Part shown: positions 1-13,200 of the stretch, piece by piece
Layout of the letters: each line of letters starts with the position of its first letter
Numbering within the stretch: the stretch's first letter is position 1
Assembly: GCA_034509735.1 (NCBI GenBank)
Contig: JACGWO010000006.1
Coordinates: forward strand, 7,021,001-7,085,000
Direction of reading: 5' to 3'
Origin: Sesamum alatum
Taxonomy: Eukaryota > Streptophyta > Magnoliopsida > Lamiales > Pedaliaceae
DNA: 64,000 nucleotides
Notes under the pieces: model-generated
Databases searched by the model: none
What the model was told of the DNA's origin: nothing
What the model saw: the letters and a program-made list of their open reading frames with translations, nothing else
Made by a program: the position numbers and the translations under genes

Positions 1-133
1 GATGCAACCGAGCAACCAGGTATAGCACCGCCTAACGACATTTCAATTTTGTACCACTGCAAACAACGTTATGTCTATATATGCACATAAACTTGTTCAT
101 AATCAAGTATACATATATAATTTCATCATCACA

Positions 134-149
134 GCAAGCACAATTACTT
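134..149. repeat. Left target-site duplication of the LINE
   Basis: A 16-base stretch beginning gcaagcacaat recurs at 6190-6205 immediately after the poly(A) tail, with one mismatch (t/c). This is the duplication expected from target-primed reverse transcription and fixes the 5' edge of the LINE at about base 150. Confidence 0.9.
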
Positions 150-592
150 AACTCTCATACCTACTAATTCTCTGGTATTGGGAGCGAATTCTCTCTCTAG
201 GAAGAGTTCTTTTCTTTTCGTTGACTTTCCTATATCTTCTCTTTCTTTCTTATCCCCTATATCTGCCGCTTCCCCCCCCCCCCCTGCATATTCTTTCCAT
301 ATCCATGCACTTTTCTTTCTTTTTTCGTGCACTTTTCCCTACCTCATCTCATGTAGTTTTCCTTGTGCAGATCATTACCGGCCGTTGATTCTCCGACGAC
401 GTTCATACGCCCGCCTTATTCCCGGTGTCGCCTGTCCTTGATCTTACTCTTACTTACGTGATTGATTTGTTTTCCTTCTGCTTATTATTCTATTCAAGTG
501 CTCCTTGTGCAGGTGTTTGGTCCCTCATCTCCGATTTGTATTTTGGGTGTCCTTCTGCCGGCCGGCATCCCCCCACCTCGGACTATTGCCCT

Positions 593-2055
593 ATGGTTGA
601 TGATCTACAAACACTGACTGAGGCGCTGAGTTTTTTTGAGATGGAACAGAATAGTGTTATGGTTCCACTAGGGGCTTGGACTGGAGATACAGAATCAGAG
701 GGGTTCTTTCTGGTTGGACGACTACTTAGCCGTCGAAGCTACAATTTTGAGGCGTTGAAAAACACCTTGATAAACTCGTTCAATGCCATTAAGGGTTTAG
801 ACATTCGGCTGATTGAGAACGAGCGATTTTTGTTCAAGTTTGCACATACCATAGATCGCAAGAGAGTTATCGATGGCGGTCCTTGGGCTTTTGAAAAAAA
901 CCTGCTCGTATTGAAGATAGTTGAGAATGACGACGATCCGGCAAGCATTGATTTGGATTGGGTGGATTTCTCCGTTCATGTGCACGGGCTGCCTCTTGGC
1001 CGAATGTCTCGCAGCATGGCGGAAGTCATCGGAAACCAGTTAGGAAAGTTCCAAGACATCGAACAGGTTAGTGGAGGTCAGTTATGGGGTTCTTCACTTC
1101 GGATCAGAGTCGGCATGGATGTTAAAAAACCATTACGGCGTGTTCTAAAGCTATATACGATGATGGGGCCGAATCTACGATTACGTTTACTTACGAAAGA
1201 CTTTCGAATTTCTATTATTGGTGCGGACAATTAGGCCATATCATGAAGTTCTGTGAGTGTCAATATGAAGCGGGGTTTGACGAGAAACGGGATCCACTCC
1301 CATTTGGCCCGTGGCTTCGAGCTACTACTCCGAACTTTCTCCGATCAAGAGGGGTCACTAACTCTCACCCCCCTCCATCCTTTGTCCTGCGAAATCAGTC
1401 TGAGTTGACACAATCCGATACACCTCGTAGAGGGCCAGCCATCTTCCAGTATATGCCTACCTCACAAGGCCAACCTTCAATACCAACCCAACCTCAAACC
1501 TCTCAAATGTACCTCAATATCGCCCCACGTAGCCAACCCTACAACCAAACCTTACTGTTACATAACCCTACTACAAATACACTTCCCCAAACCCCTGCTA
1601 ACCCCACAACCCCTATGGATACTTCATTACCAGTTCACCACACAACTAGCATGCATACTATACCACTCATCCCATCTAATACATCACACAATACCATCCC
1701 ACCTGTAGCCTATACACTACTTGTACCCCAACCTCTTCATACTCCTGAACCGTCACCAACTATTAAACATCCCCTACATCAAACCCTAAGTGATGTTCCC
1801 TTAGTGTTCTCTGCAGCTACCCATTCTGCCACGACCCTGTCCCAGTCCTCATCCACAACTTCTCGTGGCCGTAAGAAACAAGCCCCTCGGAAGGTGATTT
1901 CTATTACTAAAAAGCGCAAGTTGATTGATGAAACGTTGGATGCGTCCGAATCTCCTTGAAAATGTGTGAAACAGGTTGTTAATGAACCCATGGATCAGTC
2001 CGAACAACCCGTAAGTCCGGCGGCAGCTGCAGTGCAGTCCCACCCATCATTATGA
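593..2055 (+). pseudogene. LINE ORF1 (DUF4283 / zinc-knuckle gag-like protein)
   Basis: From the ATG at 593 the product reads as a DUF4283-type nucleic-acid-binding domain, with the usual GGPWAF and HVHGLPLG motifs near its middle. A frameshift near 1150-1170 moves the reading into the frame that holds the zinc knuckle (YYWCGQLGH then C, about 1225-1255). In that knuckle the first of the expected cysteines is a tyrosine. The C-terminal half is rich in Pro, Thr and Ser. It meets a premature TGA at 1957, and the original stop was probably the TGA at 2053-2055. That stop overlaps the ORF2 start as ATGA. In other plant LINEs this protein packages the element RNA. This copy cannot be translated in one piece. 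Confidence 0.85.
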
Positions 2056-5000
2056 ATCTTATAGCATGGAACTGTCAAGGGTTGGGGGGCCCTTGGACAG
2101 TAAAAGCCCTGGAGTCACTAATTAGGGTACACCGCCCCTCGTTGGTCTTCCTCTCGGAGACCAAATGTTCAGCTAGTAGAATTGATTACTTGCGGCGACG
2201 CTTTAATATGTACGGCTTTAGGGTTGATTGTTGTGGCCGTAGTGGCGGCCTTGCGGTCTTGTGGATCAAATCAGTGTCTTGTAGCCTGCGCAACTTCTCC
2301 AGATATCACATAGACCTTACAGTTACGACTGATGAGAATGACTCTCCATGGAGGTTTACGGGCTTCTATGGTGAACCGGATACGTCTAAACGTCAGACCA
2401 GCTGGGAGCTGCTTCACCGCTTAGCGTCACAATCACCGAGAGCATGGTTAGTTGCGGGGGATTTCAATGAAATTTTAGAACAGTCTGAGAAGTATGGCAG
2501 ACAACCTCGTCCGGCGTGGCAGATTCGGGAATTCCGTAACGCACTTGAAACTGCTGCCTTTGTGATCTTAGCTGTGTAGGTGATGTATTTACTTGGTGTA
2601 ACCGCCACGAGGTACTAACATAATTGTGGAGAGACTTGACCGTGCTTGCGGGAACAACAACTGGGCGCTACAATTTCCGAACACACAAGTTAGGGTCCTG
2701 AACACAATCCATTCGGACCATGTCCCCTTACTCATTGAATTATGCCCAACTACGGTCAGAAAGTATTAGCATACCAGACCCTTCAGATTTGAGGCTTCTT
2801 GGATCAGCTCAGCCGACTGCGAGAAACTGGTTCGGGAGTCTTGGCGTCATGCTTACGGCTCCAATGCTCAAGAGCGGTTTCAACATAGTATGGATTCTTG
2901 TCGGTCACAATTAAAGGCCAAGAAAAACTTGGGTTGCAGCGCGGTACGGAGAGAAATTGAGGAGATTGAGAATAAAATTTAGAACTTGCAGAAACAGCCT
3001 ATTACGGCTATTACCAAGTCGGTGGAAAATAGCCTTCGCCTTGTACTAAAAGCCTCTTCTTGGCTGAGGAAGTTGTTTGGAAGCAGCAAGCGAAATTACA
3101 TTGGCTTAAGGAGGGAGACCGGAACACTCGATTCTTCCATAGACGAGCGAGCCATACCTTTCAGCTTAATCAGATTAAACGGCTTAAAGGTACCGATGGT
3201 CGTTGGATTGAGGAAGAACAGGATCTTGCATCTCATATTAACCAACACTTTGGTCGGGTTTTTAGTTCTGTCGAGCCATCCGTCAATGATCTTGAGCGTG
3301 GGGTGGAGGCTTTGTCGTGTAGAGTGGACTCGGATATGAATGCGGGGTTGATGAGGCCATACACCACAGAGGAAGTCACTTTCGCTATCCAGCACATGGC
3401 GCCTTTTAAGTCTCCGGGCCCGGACGGTATGCCCCCAATTTTCTTTCATAAATACTGGGCTATTGTAAAGCATGATGTCTGTAGTTGTGCTATGAGTATT
3501 CTTAACTACCGCATCCTTGATCCTAGTTTAAATTTTACTCACATCTCCCTTATTCCGAAATGCAATAAGCCTGTACTTATCACTGATTTTCGTCCAATTA
3601 GCCTATGTAATGTGATTATGCGAATAGTTACGAAATGCATAGCTAATCGTTTGAAACCCTTGCTTCAATCTATTATCTCTCCTACCCAGTTTGCCTTTGT
3701 TCCTGGTAGACTTATCACTGATAATGTTTTAATTGCTTTTGAGATTAATCATTTTCTTAAGAGTAAAAATTGGGGTAAGGAGGGACACATGGCCTTAAAG
3801 CTGGACATAAGCAAGGCGTATGACAAGGTCGAATAGAGCTTTCTTCGGCAGGTACTTATTAAATTAGGATTTCATTCCCATTTTATTCAACTTATCATGC
3901 TTTGTGTGTCTTCGGTGTCCTATTCCTTCATGCTTAGTGGCAGGTAATTCGGACATATCGTGTCCGAAAGAGGACTTCGACAGGGTGACCCTCTCTCCCC
4001 ATATCTCTTCCTACTATGCACGGAGGCCCTTAGCTCCCTTATTACTCGGGCAGAATCCTCCGGTTACATCTCAGGTGTGCGTATCTGCCGCAACGCACCA
4101 AGTATTTCCCATCTGTTCTTCGCCAATGATACATTGCTATGTTGTCAAGCATCCACGAGTGCCATGGAGTGTGTAAACTCTATCTTGCAGACTTATGGTA
4201 GAGCATCCCGACAGGAAATAAATCTACAAAAATCAGTCGTCGTCTTTAGTAAAAATACCCCACATGATATACGGGTCTCTATCTCTGAGGGGCTGCGGAT
4301 TCATGTGGCAGACCGACATGCAAAATACCTTGGGTTACCCTCCGTCGTGGGACGATCCAAGAAGGCAGTTTTTGATTCAATTCGGGATAGGATTTGGAAA
4401 CGCATTAGCTCGTGGGGAGAAAAGCAGTTATCATCGGCTGGAAAAGAGATCCTTATTAAAGCAGTGGTGCAGGCCATACCAATGTATTCGATGGGTGTAT
4501 TTCGGCTCCCAAAAGGTGTTGTACGGGAAATTGAGTCTATGATCGCTAACTTCTGGTGGAATTCTAATGATACGCGGAAAATCCATTGGTTATCATGGGA
4601 TTGCTTGTGTGCTTCAAAATTGGAAGGGGGACTTGGACTTCGAGATTTACGTATGTTCAACACAGCCTTGCTTGCTAAACAATTCTGGCGTCTCCTGTCG
4701 AACCCCGAATCCCTTGTAAGTCGTCTCTTAAGGGCCCGTTATTATCCGAATTCCTCTATCCTTGACGCAAACCTTGGGAATCGCCCTTCGCTCACTTGGC
4801 GAAGCATCCACTCATCAAAAAATATTGTTAAGGCGGGTTATAGATGGCGAATTGGAAACGGTTGCAAAGCTAGGATATGGATTGATCCTTGGATTCCCAA
4901 GGCTCCTACATTTCGCCCGAGTACTCTTATCGGTCCGTTGCCTCCCCCGACGACTGTAAGTCATCTTATTGATTCTGGTTCATATGACTGGAATGTGTCA

Positions 5001-6150
5001 CTGGTTCAGTCCATTTTTATTCCATCAGATTGTGATGTTATACTTGCCATCCCTATCTGTCGTAAGTCTATTGATGATGTTGTAGTTTGGCATTACTCCA
5101 AGACAGGTTCCTTCACAGTAAAATCCGCATATAGACTCACGCATTCTTTGGCGCTATCCGCGGTAGCAAGTTCATCTTCAAATTCTGGGCAGTTGGGTGA
5201 TGGCTAGAAAGGGATTTGGAATGCCGCAGTCCCGAATAAGATTAGAGTGTTCTGCTGGAGATTGTGCACGAGTTCGTTACCTCTTGGATCAAACTTATTG
5301 CGCCGCATTCTTGGAATTGATGTGGTCTGTCTGATGTGTTCTTCTGTGCATGAGGACGATCGTCACACATTCCTTCTCTGTCCGTTTAGCCGAATGGTTT
5401 GGTGTCTGTCGAATCTACGTTGGAATATTATCTCGCAATGGTGTTCAAATGCTCGGGATTGGGTGTTTTTAGCATTGCGGCAATTGGACAAACAGGACTT
5501 CCAATTGTTCGTGGTTATTTGTTGGAGTTTGTGGTGGTTTCGAAACAGAAAATGGGGGGGAAAATGAATCATCGACGCCCGAACAGGTTGTGCGTTTTGC
5601 CAGAAACTATGTGTCTGCATTTTTCGGGCTGCATCACTCACACCTCACGGATTCACTTTCTCCTGTTCCAACTGTGTGGATTGCTCCTGGGGATGGGATT
5701 ATCAAATTGAATGTGGATGCGGCTGTTTTTGCATCGGACGGTGATTTTGGAGTAGGAGTTATAGCTAGGGATTCTACTGGACAGTGTTTGGCCTGGGCTT
5801 CAGGGCGGCTGCATCGAACTCTCACGGCTGAGGTGGCTGAAGCTTGGGCGGCGCGCATTGCCGTTCAACTTGCTTATCATTTCTGCTGGACGGACGTTGT
5901 GATTGAAGGAGACTGTGCGTCCCTACATACACAACTTACTTCATCATTGGAGCCACTTTCCCCTATTGCTCCCATTATTCATGATATCTTATCGCTTTCT
6001 TCTAGTTTTAATTCCATTTCCTTTTCATTAGTTAGACGTGCTGGTAATACAGTGGCTCATTCACTTGCTCGTTGTTCGGGTAGTTGGATTGAGAGCACAG
6101 ACTCGCTGCCACAATATGCTTGTAATTTTCTGATGGCAGATTTGCCTTAG
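2052..6150 (+). pseudogene. LINE ORF2 (endonuclease, reverse transcriptase, RNase H)
   Basis: The protein starts at ATG 2052 with an exonuclease-endonuclease-phosphatase domain (NLIAWNCQGLGG; SETK; catalytic SDHVPLL around 2715-2735). A frameshift near 2560 cuts through the endonuclease. The reverse transcriptase spans roughly 3060-4700 and shows the motifs FKSPGPDG, RPISLCNV, FVPGRLITDN and GLRQGDPLSPYLF. Its active-site box reads FAND rather than FADD. In-frame stops occur at 3834-3836 (TAG for Trp), 3945-3947 (TAA for Gln) and 5205-5207 (TAG for Trp). A zinc-binding zf-RVT segment follows (about 5200-5500), then a frameshift near 5570. RNase H occupies 5700-6100 with the Asp, Glu and Asp carboxylates visible (NVDAAV, AEVAEAWA, EGDCASL). 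Ordinary plant L1 ORF2, inactivated. Confidence 0.9.
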
Positions 6151-6189
6151 TTATGAAGTTTGCATTCCCTTAAAAAAAAAAAAAAAAAA

Positions 6190-6205
6190 GCAAGCACAAT
6201 CACTT
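6190..6205. repeat. Right target-site duplication of the LINE
   Basis: Second copy of the 16-base direct repeat, directly after the poly(A) run. It differs from the copy at 134-149 by a single transition. Confidence 0.9.
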
Positions 6206-7217
6206 TCTCATTTTCAAGGTTATACACATCTTCGTCCACATGCCACCTCACTTTTAGTTATAGATTTAACATCCTCAAAAATATGACTTCTATTTTTTTA
6301 TTGACTTGTGAGGAGAACGCTGCATATCGGCCCAACCTGACTTGTAACGCAAAATTTAGACCTATAATTTATTTATCAATCAATTTAAATTTTTTTAATA
6401 TTTACCAATTAATCTCTATATATAAAAATTTGTAGATGTTACACCCAGACCTAAGATTTAGTGTGTTGACCTGGTGGACCAGTTAAACCCAATTTAATTT
6501 TTTGTCTAAATATTAAAATATATTTTTTTAAAAAAATTAATACTACTGAAACTTTATAAATATAAGAAGATAATATTATTGAAAGGTTAAATTTTTTTAC
6601 AAAATATTTATTTGATCTACAATAAGCCTGTAATAAGTCAATCGAGGGTAAATATCAATTTTCATTCATTTTCTTTTTGCTAATATCAACAAATTCGGTG
6701 AATTTTGACTAATGTGTATTTATTTGTTAGACAGAAGTGAACCTCAAAAGTACAAAATGTAAATTTTAAACTTTAGAGAATCTATGCGTAATTACGCCAA
6801 ACATCGTCTAATGAGGTGCAATTATCCCAAATATAATATTTGTAAATTCTAAATACATCATACATAAAAGAGTTCTACAAGATGCTTGGAAAAAACTTTT
6901 CAGCGAGAGTTCTAGCTGGGCCTGGGCCAGGGCCAAGAAAATGGCGCAATGGTTGGCTTAAGACCCAAGTAAATCAACTGCACAGCGATCCAATGCACGA
7001 AAACTAGACCATACTGGAAGACTTGGAAACATACTAGAATTCTTGGGCAAAGCAAAGAACGGAAAAAAAGAAAGTAAAGGGGGTTTTGTAGGAGTTTTGT
7101 ACTTCGCTTGAATCAGAGAACATTGGTCTGCATCGATGATGCATTTCTTGGTATGGTTTTCCTACTTGATTACGTTTATCGTCTCCATCCATTGGTAATT
7201 CTAGTGAAGAATTCAGA
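6206..7217. other. Intergenic stretch with a half MITE, upstream of DegP14-like gene
   Basis: No coding region was seen. Positions about 6606-6830 match the right half of the 548-bp MITE at 15365-15912; the shared segment includes a tract on aataagtcaatcgag and aatatcaacaaatt. This copy has lost its left half. The last 200 bases before 7218 are less AT-rich and may be the promoter and 5' UTR of the protease gene. Confidence 0.55.
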
Positions 7218-10156
7218 ATGCGGGCTCTTTTGCGAAGTGTTTGATGAAATTCCTGTGAGAATGTTGTATTAATTGCTTTGTTGTATACTTGACTTTCTTT
7301 TGGGTTTATGCGTGCTTGCAGAGAAAGTTCTCAAACAAAACCTCTCTCATACGTGCTGTGGCTTTGGCTACGGCTGGGTCAGGGATATTTTGCTTCACCT
7401 CTTCCTCAGATTATAGTAAGGACCGCTGTGAATGTTTTAAATATTATTGCGTTGTTATATTTTTTCAAATTTGGAGTTATTCCTGTGTTAATTTAGAACA
7501 ATATATATATATATATATATATATATTAAAGAGTTCTTTGCTTAAGTTAGCTAATTGTTTTAGTATTCAGTTTTACTCATCACCTTTTGTATGTAAATTT
7601 ACCGTAGATAAGTCAGTATTGGTTTCAATACCTTCATCCTTCCGGGATTCCTTATCGTGGCCATGGAGGACTATGGAAGAGAAAAATCCATGTTCTGCAC
7701 TTATTCACTCAAACCATTCACCGGATGGTATACTGCATTGCTTTAGCATTTTTCTGCTGCTTGCTTTTGCGTATGTACCTTTGTTTGTTTATTTCGTACC
7801 TAACCAATAGATACCCTGTAACTGTAGGTGTTCTTCCACTATTTTTTTCTAGACCTGATGCTGTGCCAGAATCCAACAGTAAAGGATATGGACTAGATGC
7901 TGGAGATAGTCCCAAACATTCGTGCAATTGTCTTGGCCGTGATACGATTGCGAATGCAGCAGCTAAGGTTGGTCCTGCTGTTGTCAATTTGTCAGTGCCA
8001 CAAAGTAAATTTCCTTCTTTTCTTGTTCCAGAGTTTTTGCCAATTTGCAAAGCACATAATATCTTTAGGTGTTCTGTAGCTCAATTTTTATGTTTCTGTA
8101 GGTTTTCTTGGTATGAGTGCGGGTAAGAGCATTGGATCAGGAACCATTATAGATGAGGATGGTACGATCTTGACTTGTGCTCATGTGGTGGTTGATTTTC
8201 AAGGCTTGAGGTCTTCATCTAAGGGAAAGGTCTGTGCTTTGATGGTATACTTTTTCTGTAGGGAGTAGGCACAAAAAACTCTTTTCATACTTGATCTTTT
8301 TATGGAATTGATGTTGGATCTTGAAATGGAATTAATGAATATGTACTTTTTCTCTACATCTGAGTTTCAACAAAATTTATCTTAGCCGCATTCACTATTA
8401 AATTAAGGCATATCTTACAGATGATATACCTCTCTGGTGTGAGGCCTGGATTAATGTGCTATGCAATGCATAGGTGCTTGCTTTTGGGAAAGTGGAAGTG
8501 AAAAGCATTAGTTATGCATTATATGCTATTAAGAATGTTATATCTGATCTGAATTATTATTTGAATCTATACATCTTTTCCTGTTATCTTTCTAGAATCG
8601 TTTTTTATGCCAGTTACTGGCTCCAGACTACAATAATTTATTGTTCCTATACCACTAATTAGCAAGCGAGTAAAGTAAAATTTGGTGTGAGTTTCAATTT
8701 AGGTGCTGGATAAAATCAGCACAACCAAAATCCATAGGAGAACATGGATTTCATGTTCAGTTGAGTGCATTCAGTTTTGAGCCATAACCTGGTTTATGTT
8801 TGCGTTGTAAGAGACACATCCATGGAGTATTTTACATGTTTGATCATTGAAGATATTATAAACATGCATCAGATGTTATACATAATGCATAAGCGACTAT
8901 TGTGGCAGGTTGAAGTGACTTTACAGGATGGACGGTCATTTGAGGGCACAGTGGTGAATGCTGATCTACATTCTGACATAGCAATAGTTAGGATCAAATC
9001 TAAAACTCCACTTCCAACAGCAAAACTTGGGAGCTCAAGTAAGCTTCGGCCAGGGGATTGGGTGGTGGCTATGGGCTGTCCCCTTACCCTCCAGAATACC
9101 ATCACGGCAGGTATTGTAAGGTAATTTACCATTGCCATTTGTATTATGTATGTTATGCTCATATACACATGTCAATCTGGACCTAAACTCTAAAGCTATG
9201 AGACGCTCCAAAAAATTCTTTGACGCCTTTTTTTTTTTTGCTTCATCTGTTGCTCTAGTTGTGTTGACCGTAAAAGTAGTGACTTGGGTCTTGGAGGAAT
9301 GCAAAGGGAGTATCTGCAGACTGATTGTGCCATAAATCATGTAAGTTCCTAAATTTCCTTTACCTGCTCTTAGAAATTATTGCACTATTCATCTCCAATA
9401 TTCACTCCCACCCCCACTGCCCGGGGAGGAAGCTTGAGTTGGAGGGGAAAGTTTATCAATAGGGGTCATGATTTAGGATCTTTTTGTTTCTTCCTTCCTA
9501 TATGCATCCAGGAAGACACAAATCTAGTCACGCTTGCACTAGTGCATATTTCAATGCACAGAAATACATTGTGTTACTTCTCTTTCAGGGTTGGCAGTGG
9601 GTTGGGGTGGGTTGGGGTGGCTGGAGTGCAGTTCTTCATTACAGCACGAAGTTACTAGAAATATTCTCATTGCTGAGTGGAACATGCATGAAATAAAAGC
9701 ATTGCTGGAAAGGCATGTATGTTTACTCCCTTGGAGGTGTATTTGGTCATACTAGCCATCTTCATTCTTCATTCAAGCTATAAAATTGATATAGTTTGCC
9801 TCAAAAAGGATCATCCAGTGTGATGCTTTTCTCCTTTATGATAACTACTCCTGCTGGACCAGCAGAAGATGTCTCAATCAACTATTTTTCCTTCTTGGCA
9901 TCCATTATTTACTGCCAAAGCTGAAGTTGTTATATATTGGCATTTAATAGTCTTGTTTGTCCTTGTATTTGTTGTAGGGTAATTCTGGTGGACCACTTGT
10001 CAATGTTGATGGAGAAGTTGTTGGTGTAAATATCATGAAAGTGTTGGGGGCTGATGGGTTAAATTTCGCTGTTCCGATTGATTCTGTTTCAAAAAATAAT
10101 GGAGCACTTCAAAAGTAATGGGTATGCTTTCCAGTTATCCCCCCCCCCCCCCCCCC

Positions 10157-10228
<72 letters not shown>

Positions 10229-13200
10229 CAGATAGACATGCAAACACACACACACGTTCCCAAGATCACACAAGCTACTTCTAGTACTAGTACCTAAAAT
10301 ATTCTCTTGGTCTTATTTATAATGTCATTGGCTGAGTGTTCGAAATTGGTGTTAACTTGTCTTATTGGAAGTTAAATGCTCACTCTTTCTAGGGTTTACC
10401 TCAATATGTATTCTGAGTAACAGAGTTTTGACATAAAATAGTTGTTGTGGAATTTGGATCCATTTGGCTATAACTTTTAAATACTAATAGTGTTGATTTC
10501 TAATAATGTATAGTTCTCTTAGACCAAGTAAAAGTTCAAAAAATCGAAGTTTAAGTCATATTTATTGAAATGAATAATATACATTTAACATTTCTATTGT
10601 AGTTCAAAGTAGATTTAAACTTTTATAAGTGACATTTCTAAATGCATAAAATTTGAGAAAGTTGTGCCTAAAATAGAATATAGATTTTAATTTATTTTTG
10701 CAAGTTACAAACTAACGAATTTGAAGAACAGCTCCTAGTTGATTTTTTAAAATTATGATGCTATTGATTAGTAGTAAAATTGGTTGTTTCTAGATTAAAA
10801 TTTAGGTATCTCACTTTATTTACCAATCATGCATTTGGGCAATTGTGAACCATTTCTAACTATGAAAAAAATATGATCATTTTTTAAAAATTTGAAATAG
10901 TGCAACTCTGTATATGTTTATATAATTGAGAAGAGCCTTAAGTTAAAAATTTGCTTTCCCTCCTTTCTTTTTGTGAAAAAAACTAATAACACGGATTGTA
11001 GAACTACACTCTTTTTTCATGAGTATATGGGTGGATTGACTTGGTCTTTTTTTATTATCATTGCCAACCAATTAGTGCCACCAGGGAGGCATTTGCCAGA
11101 AATTCAAACATTGAACGATGTAAACAGTACTAGCCAAAATCTTAGTAGATGTGAATATTCCTTCTTCCGCAAGACGACTTTGTCCAGAAAAATTTCATGT
11201 TTGGGGCATATTAAGGAGTTGGAATATCGAACGATACATTTAAAAGTTTTGACTGAATTGTTAGAGGAGTTAATTTAAGGATAAAATGCTTTTACCCGCT
11301 AAAATGGTGCTATTCATGTGTGACCAGGTCAGTTCTTGTTATAGGTTACATAAACTTGAAGTAATATGTTGTATTGCCTGATGCAGCAAATTGCTATTGC
11401 AGTGGATTGGTGCATCTTTTATTGAAAAAGAAATAGTTGATTCGACATTTTTCTCAACTCCCAAATTGTATTAGAGGCTTTAAGATTGCATTAGCTGCTT
11501 CAACATCACTCATCCATGTCTATTTTTATAAATCGTTATATGATTTCACAATAAACAATTAAGTGAACAAGTTGATTAGCTTTATCTTACTGTTGCGACT
11601 GTTGCAAGTACTTCTCTGACAGCTGACTTCTTGACCAACTTTTAGTCATCTACTTAAGCTAGAAATTGATTGATGAGTGAAGGTCTTTGTATTATGAACA
11701 TGTGGTTTACTCCTACCAAAGCTAAATCAAAGTCATGCACAGGAGCGCACAGTAGAAGAATACAACTTAATTAGGCCCTCTAATCTTTGTTTTGCATTCT
11801 ATTTCTGCAAATGAAATGCTACACCTTCTTTTAGGTTTTACCTCTTGTGGATGGTGGTGATCGCCTTAATCCAATGCTCATGAGGGGCTCTCTAGACCCC
11901 ACGTCAACCTTCTTTTCCTATAAAATTGTAGTTACAATAAGTGGAACACCCTACCATGTTGGAGCATATGTTTTAATATATGACACAATAATTCTTCATA
12001 AGCCAAGCCCTTTCAAATTGAAATTTTCAACCCCCTCAATCTTTCTCCATCCTCACTTTCTGGAAGGTTGTATAGTAGCTTTCCTTTATGCCTTTTCTCC
12101 CATGCCTTCAACTAACATATGTTGCTCATTACGATGTGCTCATTGTTAATTGGCTTCATCCAGGACTACCACGCCTTAGGCTCTGTGCAGGTCCTTTCTC
12201 CCTTTTCATTCAATTTCCTTTCAGTGGGTACTTCCTTTTGGCTCTATTTGCTCTTTGCATTCGATTAGGCTCCTCTTTTTGGGCTGACGATGAGGTTGTG
12301 GCTGGAGACCTTCTACCCTAAGGCCATGTTGCCTCTCATCGCTTGACATTGAGTTTTGATTCACGTTCTGTGATTTTCTTGTGTGCTTCTAAACTCTTTA
12401 GAACTTTTGATACACGTTAATTATTTGAATAGTTTATGATGCAGGAGAGTTGTCCGACCTTGGCTTGGTTTGAAAATGCTTGATCTCAATGACATGATTG
12501 TTGCACATCTCAAGGAAAGAAATGCGTCTTTTCCAGATGTCAGCAGAGGAGTTCTTATACCTATGGTCAGATACTTATTTAGATATATGCATGAACTATT
12601 TTTGCCCTTTATATGATTTCATTAAAGCTTTTCACTTATGTTTTTTCTTAATCTCCTTCTGGTGAGTGTGTACGGGCTGTCAGGTTTGGCTTCCCTCGTG
12701 ATTTACGTGTGAATGTGATTTAAACATATCTGATTGCTTGATGCATCAGTAACTGCATTGTCAATAGCATCCAAGATAATTATCACTGAGATATTGGGAA
12801 TTGTTCATAACGGGAATGTTGGTTATTAATGTCTAGAAGTAACAAGGATATTGGTGAATTAATCATATATCATCTAAACAATGGCATTACAATATAATAG
12901 CATCCAAAATCAGATAGGGTAGATAATCTCAATTAATTACCATAAGAATTATTGTGTTGTGTGAATAATATCATTCAATATTGATTACATTGGTTGGATA
13001 ATTTATTCATTTCTTGACATGCAATATTCAAAGGTTGCATGAGGATCAAAATAACTATAACTTTTCCTGTGCCAAACGATTTAATCACCAAAATACTCTT
13101 GGTGGAATCTTTATCGTTTTTCTCTGGTATTCTCTTTGTTTACATCAATTGCCAATATCCCAGCAAAAATCTAATGAACCCACTGCGCAAAGCCTATATA

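Larger units (their letters stand above)
150..6189 (+). mobile_element. Full-length L1-type LINE (non-LTR retrotransposon), mutated
   Basis: A 6.04-kb element bounded by a 16-base target-site duplication and ending in an 18-base poly(A) tract (6172-6189). It carries, in order, a 5' untranslated region, an ORF1 with DUF4283-like domain and degraded zinc knuckle, an apurinic-type endonuclease, a reverse transcriptase, a zinc-binding zf-RVT region and a C-terminal RNase H. This is the standard order of plant L1 elements. Frameshifts and stop codons interrupt both ORFs, so this copy is dead, but the intact ends show that it arrived full length. It lies about 1 kb upstream of the DegP14-like gene and in the same orientation. 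Confidence 0.93.

Noticed and set aside
178..441. Open frame with a Ser/Phe/Pro-rich product at the left of the LINE
   Set aside because: Pyrimidine-rich 5' untranslated region of the LINE; no family resemblance.
11847..12321. Open frames in intron 8 of the protease gene
   Set aside because: Inside an intron with good splice sites, no recognisable domain.
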